NCBI RefSeq assembly: GCF_003287955.1 | Contig: NZ_QMKP01000010.1 | Span: forward strand, 62,001-126,000 | DNA from: Arthrobacter sp. AQ5-06 | GTDB taxonomy: Bacteria > Actinomycetota > Actinomycetes > Actinomycetales > Micrococcaceae | Length of the DNA: 64,000 nt | Direction of reading: 5' to 3' | In this document: piece after piece, positions 16,608 to 23,401 of the stretch | Position numbering within the stretch: position 1 is the stretch's first letter | Layout: each line of letters begins with the position of its first letter | Notes under the pieces: generated by a model | Told to the model about the DNA's origin: nothing | The model's database searches: none | Seen by the model: only the letters and a program-made list of their open reading frames with translations | Translations under genes and position numbers: made by a program

Positions 16608-17693
16608 CTAGGGCCGCCCGGTCTCCAGCACCGAGGCGAGGTCAAAGTTCACAGGCTCCTCGAGCTGACCGTAGGTGCACGACCCGGGGTCCCGGTCCGG
16701 CCGCCAGCGGGAGAACTGGGCGGTATGTCGGAAACGCTCACCTTCCATGTGGTCGTACCTGACCTCCACCACGAGTTCGGGCCGGAGCGGCACAAAGGAC
16801 AGGTCCTTGCCGGCGCTCCAGCGGCTGCCTTCGGATTTCCGCGGCGTCCGTTCGCCTTCCTCCTGCTTGGCCCATGCCCATGGATGCCCGTCGAAGTCGG
16901 TGACCAGCGGCTGCAGCTGTTCAAAAAGCTCCTGCCGGCGCTTCATCGGGAAGGCTCCGATCACGCCCACACTGGCCAGGCCGCCGTCGTCCTTGTACAG
17001 GCCGAGCAGGAGTGATCCGATGGCATCCGGGCCGCTCTTGTGCACCCGGTACCCGGCCACCACGCAGTCGGCCGTTCGTTCGTGCTTGATTTTGAACATC
17101 ACACGCTTGTCCGGCTGGTAGCTGCCGTCCAGAGGCTTGGCCACAATCCCGTCCAAACCGGCACCTTCGAACCGCCGGAACCACTGCTCGGCGGTGGCCT
17201 TGTCCTGGGTTGCCGCGGTGACGTGGACGGGCGCCTTGCTGCCGGCGAGCGCCTTTTCCAGCGCTGCCCGTCGCTCGGCGAAGGGCCGGCCGGTGTAGTC
17301 ATCGTCGTCCAGGGCCAGCAGGTCGAAGGCCACAAACTTGGCGGGGGTCTGTTCGGCGAGGAGCTTCACCCGGCTGGCGGCGGGATGGATGCGCTGCTGC
17401 AGGGCGTCAAAGTCCAGCCGGTCCCCGGAAGCCCCCACCAGGACAATTTCGCCGTCCAGGACGCAGCGGGGCGGCAGGTTCTCCTTCAGGGCTTCCACAA
17501 GCTCGGGAAAGTACCGGGTCATGGGCTTTTCGTTGCGGCTTCCGATCTCCAGCTCATCGCCGTCGCGGAAAATAATGGACCGGAACCCGTCCCACTTTGG
17601 CTCATAGCTGAGGGCCCCGTCGGGCATTCCGCTGACGGCCTTGGCGAGCATAGGCGGGACGGGAGGCATCACAGGAAGTTGCATAGTGCCCAT
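16608..17693 (-). CDS. ligC: ATP-dependent DNA ligase, LigC type
   Basis: A 361-residue ATP-dependent DNA ligase. The nucleotidyl-transfer lysine is in motif I, YEPKWDGFR (about residue 33). Further motifs are EIGSRN (III-like), VLDGEIV (IIIa), AFDLLALD (IV-like), LDGIVAKPLDGSYQPD and VMFKIKHERTADCVV (V). An OB-fold domain with FPMKRRQELFEQL and VVEVRYDHMEGERFRH follows. The length matches mycobacterial LigC (about 360). It lacks the polymerase and nuclease domains of LigD, and no Ku gene is next to it. An in-frame ATG three codons inside (17684) is an alternative start. Stand-alone gene; a base-excision-repair role is known for mycobacterial LigC. Confidence 0.92.
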   Translation of the reverse strand: MGTMQLPVMPPVPPMLAKAVSGMPDGALSYEPKWDGFRSIIFRDGDELEIGSRNEKPMTRYFPELVEALKENLPPRCVLDGEIVLVGASGDRLDFDALQQRIHPAASRVKLLAEQTPAKFVAFDLLALDDDDYTGRPFAERRAALEKALAGSKAPVHVTAATQDKATAEQWFRRFEGAGLDGIVAKPLDGSYQPDKRVMFKIKHERTADCVVAGYRVHKSGPDAIGSLLLGLYKDDGGLASVGVIGAFPMKRRQELFEQLQPLVTDFDGHPWAWAKQEEGERTPRKSEGSRWSAGKDLSFVPLRPELVVEVRYDHMEGERFRHTAQFSRWRPDRDPGSCTYGQLEEPVNFDLASVLETGRP

Positions 17694-17923
17694 TGTTGCC
17701 CGGGAGGCCCGCCGGCGGTAGGTCCCAACGGCCAGAATGCCCAGCTGAAGGCCCCGTCGGGGTTTGGCCCCTGGCGCTCTCCGGATCCCCTGATGCCGGC
17801 GGAAACGCAGCGATCGCGGAAAACTAACCGGCTCCTAACGTTGAGGAAACCAAGGCGCAACATTGCCCCGCCACACTGGGAGTGCCGGCAAGCGCAGGCA
17901 CCAGCTCCAGCCAGGAGGCCCCC

Positions 17924-18160
17924 ATGTTGAAGGAAGCCAAAGCCCATGTAACAAGAGTCCGCGCCCTGGACCAGCTCCACCGCGGCGATGAAATCGAAGC
18001 CCGCCTCTCGGTGGGCCCCAGCTACGACGACGTGGTTATCCGCCGCGGCCGTGTCCAGGAAACAGCACCGGGAATCGGCGTTGTCTGGATCATGGACCAT
18101 CACACCGGCTCGCGGAAAGCGATCAATACCGACGAATGCAGCGTGTGGCGGATCGCCTGA
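17924..18160 (+). CDS. Small conserved-looking hypothetical protein
   Basis: A 78-residue soluble protein, MLKEAKAHVTRVRALDQLHRGDEI..., with alternating polar and hydrophobic stretches suggesting a small beta-barrel (EIEARLSVGPSYDDVVIRRGRVQE, GIGVVWIMDHHTGSRKAINTDECSVWRI). The ATG at 17924 has a strong AGGAGG six bases upstream, which supports a real gene. I do not recognise the family. It is flanked by divergent ligC and the convergent MoaD-like gene, with no operon partner. Confidence 0.7.
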   Translation: MLKEAKAHVTRVRALDQLHRGDEIEARLSVGPSYDDVVIRRGRVQETAPGIGVVWIMDHHTGSRKAINTDECSVWRIA

Positions 18161-18272
18161 GCCTGTTTTGCGGTCCCGGGCGCAGAAGCTTCCTCATGGA
18201 ATCTTGCACCGCGACGGCGGGCGCAGTCAGTCAGGACTGCCCGCCGGACCGCCCCCGCGAGATGCTTCGGCC

Positions 18273-18560
18273 CTAGCCTCCGGCCACCGACTGGATGACC
18301 AGCACTTCCTGCCCGGGCGACACCTCGGTTTCCAGGCCCTGGAGCCGGCGCACTTCGTCGCCAGCAACGTAAATATTCACATACCGGCGAAGTGCTCCCG
18401 TTTCGTCCCGCAGCCGCCTGGCCAGCACCGGGTAATCCCCGGTCACCGAATCCAGCAGGCTTCCCACCGTCACCGTCCCTTTGGAGGGCGCAGTCAGGAT
18501 GGACTGCCCGCCGGCCAGCGGCTGGAGGATGCTGGGAAGTACCACGCTGATGTCAGGCAC
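18273..18560 (-). CDS. MoaD/ThiS-family ubiquitin-like protein
   Basis: A 95-residue beta-grasp protein ending in ...EVLVIQSVAGG, with the terminal di-glycine used by MoaD/ThiS proteins as sulfur carriers. Other family marks are ILTAPSKGTVTVGSLLDSV and YVNIYVAGDEVRRLQGLET. The GTG at 18560 overlaps the end of the BNR-repeat gene by 8 bp, so the two are translationally coupled. No MoeB/ThiF-type activating enzyme, MoaE or JAB-type protease is nearby, so its role (molybdopterin, thiamin, another sulfur carrier, or protein tagging) cannot be told here. Confidence 0.85.
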   Translation of the reverse strand: MPDISVVLPSILQPLAGGQSILTAPSKGTVTVGSLLDSVTGDYPVLARRLRDETGALRRYVNIYVAGDEVRRLQGLETEVSPGQEVLVIQSVAGG

Positions 18561-19689
18561 CGCGGGCCGCTGACGTTTCCGGAACCGCCAGTCCCGCCCC
18601 GGAGACCACGGCGGCGCGGACACACAGGACGTCCGGGAGATGACTGACAACTTCAGCAAACGTCTCCCCTTCATCCGCGCTTGCGTACACCATGCCGCCG
18701 CGCGTTCCGAAGTAGACGCCTGCCGGTTCTGCCGAATCCACCGCTGCAGCATCCCGGAGGACGCTGTTGTACTCGTGCTCCGACAGTCCTGCATCGAGCC
18801 TCTTCCAAGTACCGCCGGCGTCGTCCGTTCGGTGCACGGCAAGCTTTCCTTCCGGCGGGATCCGCTCGCCGTCGGCCTTGAGCGGGACAACCCAGGCGGT
18901 TCCTTCCCGCCGCGGATGCGTCAGCATCACAAAACCGAAGTCGGCCGGGAGGCCTTCGGCGATGGAGTTCCAGTTTTCGCCGTTGTCATCCGTGCGGTAG
19001 ACGCCGTGATGGTTCTGCGCGTACAGCCGTCCTTCCACCGCAGCATCCGCCGCGATCTTGTGGACGCACTGGCCGAACTCAGGGTTGGGGTCCGGCATGA
19101 AGTAGGCCGAAATGCCTTTGTTGCGGGGCTCCCAGGACGCGCCGCCGTCGAGCGAGCGGTACACACCGCCGGTGCTCATGGCGACGTGGACGTTGTCCCC
19201 GGCCGGATTCACCACGATGGAGTGGGCGGCTGCGCCGCCGTAGCCCGCACCCCAGTCGCTGCGGTGAGGATGATCCCACAGCCCGCGGTTGAGTTCGAAA
19301 TGCTCGCCGCCATCGGTGGATTTCCAGACCGAAATCGGTTCGGCACCTGCCCACACCACTCCTGGCCGCGACTCTGCGTCCGGGTAGATCTGCCAGATGC
19401 GCTCCACTGCCGCGCCTGTGTCTGAGGGAAACGTGATGGCGCCCTGTTCGGGTTCGGTCCAGGTGGCGCCAAGGTCATCGGAGTGGGCCACCGTCGGGCC
19501 CCAGTGCTCGGACCTGACGCCAACCATGATCCGCGTACGGCCGTCCCGCGTGTCAATCCCGATGCTGGGGATTTCGCTCATCAGGAAATGCGGGCCGGAG
19601 AAGGACCATTGCTTCCGGTCCTGGCTGGTGGCCAGCCAGAGGCCTTTTTTGGTCCCGATCGCTAAGACATAGTTCTCTTCGGTTGCCAT
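18553..19689 (-). CDS. BNR/sortilin-type beta-propeller protein
   Basis: A 378-residue cytosolic-looking protein with no signal peptide. Repeated Asp-box-like segments (SDDLGATW, STDGGEHF, SLDGGASW, TDDNGENW, TDDAGGTW, SADEGETF) spaced about 50-60 residues apart indicate a six- or seven-bladed BNR/sialidase-type propeller. The sialidase catalytic residues are not evident, so an enzymatic role is not claimed. The ATG at 19689 (MATEENYVLAIGTKKGLW) is taken as start because the blades begin directly after it. It is coupled by an 8-bp overlap to the MoaD-like gene. Confidence 0.85.
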   Translation of the reverse strand: MATEENYVLAIGTKKGLWLATSQDRKQWSFSGPHFLMSEIPSIGIDTRDGRTRIMVGVRSEHWGPTVAHSDDLGATWTEPEQGAITFPSDTGAAVERIWQIYPDAESRPGVVWAGAEPISVWKSTDGGEHFELNRGLWDHPHRSDWGAGYGGAAAHSIVVNPAGDNVHVAMSTGGVYRSLDGGASWEPRNKGISAYFMPDPNPEFGQCVHKIAADAAVEGRLYAQNHHGVYRTDDNGENWNSIAEGLPADFGFVMLTHPRREGTAWVVPLKADGERIPPEGKLAVHRTDDAGGTWKRLDAGLSEHEYNSVLRDAAAVDSAEPAGVYFGTRGGMVYASADEGETFAEVVSHLPDVLCVRAAVVSGAGLAVPETSAARGA

Positions 19690-19792
19690 GCACCCCATGC
19701 AACCACCTCGGCCGGAGGGCCGCAACGCTTTTGTTCGCTATGTGGACTGGTCCGAGTGTGTTGGTCCGGGGTGGCCGTGCCGGCGGCGCCTG

Positions 19793-19993
19793 TCAGTCGA
19801 CGAATTCGGACTGCGTCTCAATGAAATCCCAGTCGGCTTCCGTGAGGACTGCCACCGGGGTGCCCGGATGCGGCCCGCCGGCTTCGGCGATGCCCTGCAG
19901 CACCGGGAGCGGCAGTTCCGCCGCGCGGAGGTTTTCCCGCAGCCATTCCTTAGTTTCCAGGTTCAGATCCAGCCACCACATGTAGATTTCCAT
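19793..19993 (-). CDS. Small hypothetical protein
   Basis: A 66-residue protein beginning MEIYMWWLDLNLETKEWLRENLRA and ending LTEADWDFIETQSEFVD. Composition is acidic and amphipathic, with no membrane segment. AGGTG lies 11 bases before the ATG at 19993. A longer frame adds 23 residues without protein-like character. Family not recognised. It lies about 100 bp upstream of the BNR gene on the same strand and may be co-transcribed with it. Confidence 0.55.
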   Translation of the reverse strand: MEIYMWWLDLNLETKEWLRENLRAAELPLPVLQGIAEAGGPHPGTPVAVLTEADWDFIETQSEFVD

Positions 19994-20268
19994 GCCGGTC
20001 ACGCACCTTTCGTATGCTCCAACGTTAGGCGCCGCCGTGGCCACGTTCAAGGGTGGCAACACTCCAGTAGCGGGCTCCCATTTCCGCGTACAAGCAGGTA
20101 TCGCCGCAGGTCAATGGGACAAAAAGACGAGTACACGGTACCCGCGACTGCCTCTTGCGGCCGCCCTAGCCTGAAGTGACAAGCAAGTTGACCGTGCTGC
20201 TGGGGCACTCAGAGTCACCGCTACTCCCCCTCATCATGGTTCGTTTTAGACAATCTGGGGAGAAAACA

Positions 20269-20991
20269 ATGAAACGTACCTTTGCAACACTGGGAGTTAT
20301 TGGGCTGGGGCTAATCAGTCTGACAGCACCAGCCATGGCTGCTCCTAATATGGTCACCGTCTGCCACGACGGCGCACAAACCGGAACGGGCTGGCGCGCG
20401 ATTCAATTAAACGTGAACGGCCTGGCCGGCCACGACGAGCATCCCACCGACATCATTCCGCCGAACACGTCCGTACCAGGGGGGCTGAACTGGACGAACG
20501 CCGGAAAGATAACCTATATCGCCAACTGTGCCCCGCTGCCTCCGGGTGAGGAGCCTCCGGTCTATCCGCCTGTCGACCCACCCGTCGTCGTCGTGGTCGA
20601 TCCTCCAGCCGTCGTGGTGGACCCACCCGTCGTGGTCGATCCTCCAGCCGTCGTGGTGGACCCACCCGTCGTGGTCGATCCTCCAGCCGTCGTGGTGGAC
20701 CCACCCGCCGTGGTTGAAACGCCGGTGGTTGAGTCAGCGGTCGTTGTCCAGACGCCGGTCACCACAGTCACCCCCACCGTGCAGACCCCCGCCGCACCGG
20801 CGACGGTACAGATGCCGGCCGGCACCGGGGCATCGGCTGCCAGCCAGGGCACCAACCAGGGCTTCAACGCGCAGACCGCAGTGGGCGGAGCTGAGAGTGC
20901 TCCTACCTGGCTCGCGGGCCTGGGCGTGATGCTCGGCGCCGGTGCACTGGTGGCCGTGCGCCGCAGGTCCCTGGAACCAAAGGCAGACTAG
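20269..20991 (+). CDS. Secreted VVDPP-repeat surface protein with C-terminal membrane anchor
   Basis: A 240-residue exported protein. The signal peptide MKRTFATLGVIGLGLISLTAPAMA is cleaved before APNMVT. A globular part of about 60 residues has two cysteines (VTVCHDG and IANCAPL) that could pair. A Pro/Val-rich stalk (residues about 100-165) is built from VVDPPAV-type repeats, then a Thr/Pro/Gln-rich linker. The C-terminus is a membrane helix (LAGLGVMLGAGALVAV) with an RRRSLEPKAD tail, the layout of a sortase substrate, but no LPxTG is visible ahead of the helix. GGGGAG precedes the ATG. A sortase gene follows downstream. Confidence 0.8.
   Translation: MKRTFATLGVIGLGLISLTAPAMAAPNMVTVCHDGAQTGTGWRAIQLNVNGLAGHDEHPTDIIPPNTSVPGGLNWTNAGKITYIANCAPLPPGEEPPVYPPVDPPVVVVVDPPAVVVDPPVVVDPPAVVVDPPVVVDPPAVVVDPPAVVETPVVESAVVVQTPVTTVTPTVQTPAAPATVQMPAGTGASAASQGTNQGFNAQTAVGGAESAPTWLAGLGVMLGAGALVAVRRRSLEPKAD
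20595..20711 (+). repeat. 39-bp in-frame tandem repeat (VVDPP stalk)
   Basis: Three near-perfect copies of a 39-bp unit encoding VVDPPAVVVDPPV. At this level of DNA identity the unit could expand or contract by slippage, which would change stalk length. The last copy diverges (PPAVVETPV). Confidence 0.9.
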
Positions 20992-21022
20992 GCCCCAGCT
21001 CGGACTGGGCCGAGCTGACCGC

Positions 21023-21056
21023 AGGGCGCCCCGCCAACTCAAGGCGGGGCGCCCTT
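21023..21056. terminator. Hairpin between the repeat protein and the sortase gene
   Basis: Arms AGGGCGCCCCGCC and GGCGGGGCGCCCT around a 7-base loop, followed only by a short TTCC. It lies 31 bp after the stop of the repeat protein and 36 bp before the sortase start, so it could end or attenuate the transcript between them. Confidence 0.7.
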
Positions 21057-21092
21057 CCTGTAAGCACACTTTCCAACAGCCTGAGGAGCATC

Positions 21093-21836
21093 GTGGCAAA
21101 GCAAACCGGACGGCACGAAGTGCCGAAACGGCTCCGCGGCTGGAACCGCGGAGACATCGCCATCCTGGCCTGCGGTGTCCTGGGCTTCCTGTCCTTCACG
21201 TTCGGTGGACCGCTGCTGGACCAGCATGGGCCCGCAACGCCGGGAACAACCACCGCAGCCTACTCTTCCGGAACGTCGTCGATCCAACTGCCGTTGCCCC
21301 TGGCCGTTTCGGGCCTTCCGGCCGCACCGTCTGCACCGTCTGCATCCGTGCCAGCTGCAGCGGCGCCCGTGGCCACCGGGCCGGTCCTCCCGGAGGCTTC
21401 GGCCCCGAAGCGGATCGTCTATCCGAAAGCCGCGATGGACACGGCCGTGCATCCGCTGACGCCGGACAGCACCGCCGTCGAGAACCAGACAATCGTGCCG
21501 CCCACCACCATGGACGGGTACTGGCTGACGCCGTTCGGGACTCCCGGCAACGGGTCGGGCAACACCACGTACATCATCGGGCACAGCTGGGAGGGCCGGG
21601 ACGCCCCGTTCAACCATCTCAGCTCCGCTGCCGTCGTTGGCGACACGTTCGAGGTCGTCACCGCAACCGGCACCATCGCTTACCGCGTGGACAGCGTCAC
21701 CACCTATCTCAAGGACAGCCTCAAGGACAGCCCCATCTGGGACATCGTGCCCAGCCGTGTGGTCCTGATCAGCTGCTACACGGAAGACCCGTGGGGGAAA
21801 AACGTGGTGGTCTCGGCGTCGCCCGCTGCCGGCTGA
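21093..21836 (+). CDS. Sortase-like protein (class E/F type) lacking an evident catalytic arginine
   Basis: A 247-residue membrane-anchored protein. A basic N-terminus is followed by one helix (AILACGVLGFLSFTFGG, about residues 27-43), a long Ala/Pro/Ser linker, and a sortase barrel from about residue 125. The catalytic histidine is in TYIIGHSWEG (about residue 167) and the cysteine in VVLISCYTEDPWGKNVVV (about residue 230). The arginine that normally follows the cysteine is not seen; lysine occupies GKNVVV. The GTG at 21093 has GAGGAG upstream. The adjacent VVDPP protein is a candidate substrate. Confidence 0.8.
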   Translation: MAKQTGRHEVPKRLRGWNRGDIAILACGVLGFLSFTFGGPLLDQHGPATPGTTTAAYSSGTSSIQLPLPLAVSGLPAAPSAPSASVPAAAAPVATGPVLPEASAPKRIVYPKAAMDTAVHPLTPDSTAVENQTIVPPTTMDGYWLTPFGTPGNGSGNTTYIIGHSWEGRDAPFNHLSSAAVVGDTFEVVTATGTIAYRVDSVTTYLKDSLKDSPIWDIVPSRVVLISCYTEDPWGKNVVVSASPAAG

Positions 21837-21906
21837 CACGTCCATGCTGACACGTCGACGCGCCGGGCGCCTGTTCAAGTGGCGCCAGGCGGCACAGAAT
21901 GGCCTT

Positions 21907-22425
21907 ATGAGTCCAGAACGTTTCAGTGGCCCGCCTCCACTCTTGGTCGGTTTGCTGCCCGATCAGCATCCGGAGGTACTGAAGACCGCAACCTCCCTCG
22001 CAGCCAAACTGTCTGCGCCGCTGCTGTGCGCCTATGTTGACGAGGCCAGCTACCTCGTGGAATGGGATCCGACCAGATCCGCGCACCGGCTGTCGCTTCA
22101 CCCGGACAAGGACGACGACGATATCCGCTCGGTCACCTCCGGCCTCAGGGCGGTGATCGAGCGAGCCGTGGCCAACGCCGCGACTTCGGGCGCCACCGTG
22201 GATTGGACCCTGCGGACCTTGGCGGGGGATCCGGGCCGCGCACTGGCCCGTCTCGCCGCGGAAAGCAACTCCCCCATGATCGTCGTGGGAACGTCGGAGC
22301 GGGGGCTGACCCACCGGATCTCCGAATTGCTCAACGGATCAGTTGGACTCTGGCTGACGCATCATCAGAGCCGGCCAGTGCTGGTGGTTCCCTACCGGAG
22401 GCCGGCGCACGAGGACCGCGAATAG
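21907..22425 (+). CDS. Universal stress protein (UspA) family protein
   Basis: A 172-residue single-domain USP. It begins PPLLVGLLPDQHPEVLKTATSLAAKL and ends with the ATP-binding-like region MIVVGTSERGLTHRISELLNGSVGLWLTHHQSRPVLVVP (residues 125-163), which keeps the G-x(9)-G-S pattern only approximately. The ATG at 21907 is chosen because the preceding codons are Arg-rich and unlike the fold. Function in stress survival is known for the family only in general. It is 70 bp after the sortase gene. Confidence 0.8.
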   Translation: MSPERFSGPPPLLVGLLPDQHPEVLKTATSLAAKLSAPLLCAYVDEASYLVEWDPTRSAHRLSLHPDKDDDDIRSVTSGLRAVIERAVANAATSGATVDWTLRTLAGDPGRALARLAAESNSPMIVVGTSERGLTHRISELLNGSVGLWLTHHQSRPVLVVPYRRPAHEDRE

Positions 22426-22580
22426 CTCCCATCCGGCGCCGCGAACGGGACCGCTCGGGGTGCGAAATAGTAAAGCGAAAGTAGTTATTCGAGGTGGTGG
22501 CGTACGGCCATACTGGCGAGTAAGCTAATTCAAGCAGAGTGATCCGGCCGATCAGCCGGGGAAGAATCTGCCCAAAGACT

Positions 22581-22625
22581 GCTCCGGAGTGCGTATCCCC
22601 CAATAACGCACTCCGGAGCTTTTTT
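22581..22625 (+). terminator. Strong intrinsic terminator
   Basis: 14-bp perfect arms (GCTCCGGAGTGCGT and its complement) around an ATCCCCCAATA-type loop, followed by TTTTTT. The U-tract is on the plus strand. Confidence 0.92.
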
Positions 22626-22679
22626 GTGCCCTCCCACAACCTCACCTGCCAGGGTCGTGGCAAGCTTCCCCGAATTTGA

Positions 22680-22722
22680 TACCCCCAGGGGGTACTTGCC
22701 ATATACCCCCACCGGGTATATG
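22680..22722. promoter_or_regulatory. Two CsoR-type operators ahead of csoR-copZ-copA
   Basis: Site 1 (22680-22694) is the palindrome TACCCCC-A-GGGGGTA. Site 2 (22700-22722) has 9-bp arms CATATACCC and GGGTATATG around CCACC. Both match the G/C-tract inverted-repeat style of copper-sensing CsoR operators. Site 2 ends 9 bp before the csoR start, so bound repressor would cover the promoter/leader. Confidence 0.85.
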
Positions 22723-22730
22723 TTGGCAGC

Positions 22731-23078
22731 ATGGAAACATCGCAGGAAACCTTGGCCACATCCACTGGTGCCGCCCCGGCGCCTTCGCATGGCTACACGG
22801 CGAACAAAGAGGCATACCTGCGCAGGCTCAAGCGCATCGAGGGCCAGGTCCGCGGCATCGCCCGGATGGTGGATGAGGACAAATACTGCATCGACATCCT
22901 GACCCAGGTCTCCGCGGTCACCAAAGCGCTTCACGCCGTGAGCCTGGGGCTCGTGGAGGAGCACATCGGCCACTGCGTAGTGGGTGCCGCCGCGGAACCT
23001 GACCCTGACCTTCGCGCTGAAGCCATCGACGTCAAAGTCAAGGAAGCGGCAGAGGCCATCGGCCGTCTCCTGCGCTGA
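22731..23078 (+). CDS. csoR: Copper-sensing repressor CsoR
   Basis: A 115-residue four-helix-type repressor of the CsoR/RcnR family. The copper ligands are visible: Cys in DKYCIDIL (about residue 58), His in KALHAVSLG (about residue 83) and Cys in IGHCVVGA (about residue 92). The helix YLRRLKRIEGQVRGIARMV is the family's DNA-contacting N-terminal helix. An N-terminal tail of about 25 residues is extra. Cu(I) binding should release the two palindromes immediately upstream and induce copZ and copA. First gene of the operon. Confidence 0.93.
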   Translation: METSQETLATSTGAAPAPSHGYTANKEAYLRRLKRIEGQVRGIARMVDEDKYCIDILTQVSAVTKALHAVSLGLVEEHIGHCVVGAAAEPDPDLRAEAIDVKVKEAAEAIGRLLR

Positions 23079-23146
23079 GCACCGCCCACTGACAAGCGAA
23101 CACCCATCAGGCCGGCCACCGCCGGTCCCCTTCAAAGGAGCCCGCC

Positions 23147-23377
23147 ATGAGTACCACCTCCACCACCGTCAATGTGTCCGGTATGACCTGCGGCCACTGC
23201 ATTTCGTCTGTCAGCGAGGAACTTGAATCGCTCGCCGGGGTCGAAACGATCGACGTCGACCTCAACGCCGGGGGCATTTCCACCGTCACCATCACCTCAA
23301 GCCAGGAGCTGTCGCCGTCCGAGATCGGCGAAGCGGTCGCCGAAGCCGGCTACCTGGTTGTTGCCAACGACGCGTAA
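23147..23377 (+). CDS. copZ: Copper chaperone, HMA domain
   Basis: A 76-residue heavy-metal-associated protein with the metal site GMTCGHC near residues 13-19 and the ferredoxin-like beta-alpha-beta-beta-alpha-beta pattern (VETIDVDLNAGGISTVTI). It would carry Cu(I) to the CopA ATPase. AAAGGAG lies upstream of the ATG. It is 68 bp after csoR and 24 bp before copA. Confidence 0.94.
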   Translation: MSTTSTTVNVSGMTCGHCISSVSEELESLAGVETIDVDLNAGGISTVTITSSQELSPSEIGEAVAEAGYLVVANDA

Positions 23378-23401
23378 CGCTGTCCGATCGGGGATCCCAT
23401 C

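Larger units (their letters stand above)
22426..22730. other. Non-coding stretch with strong terminator and CsoR sites
   Basis: The 305 bp between the USP gene and csoR. It contains no convincing gene. A strong intrinsic terminator (22581-22625) lies 155 bp after the USP stop, leaving room for a long 3' UTR or a small RNA. The CsoR-type palindromes occupy 22680-22722. A small hairpin (CCGGC/GCCGG) sits near 22543-22558. Confidence 0.6.

Noticed and set aside
16608-17693. ligC as part of an NHEJ (Ku-LigD) locus
   Set aside because: No Ku, primase-polymerase or nuclease domain is adjacent, and the length and motifs fit stand-alone LigC.
18553-19689. Secreted sialidase
   Set aside because: Asp-boxes are present but there is no signal peptide and no visible sialidase arginine triad or FRIP motif.
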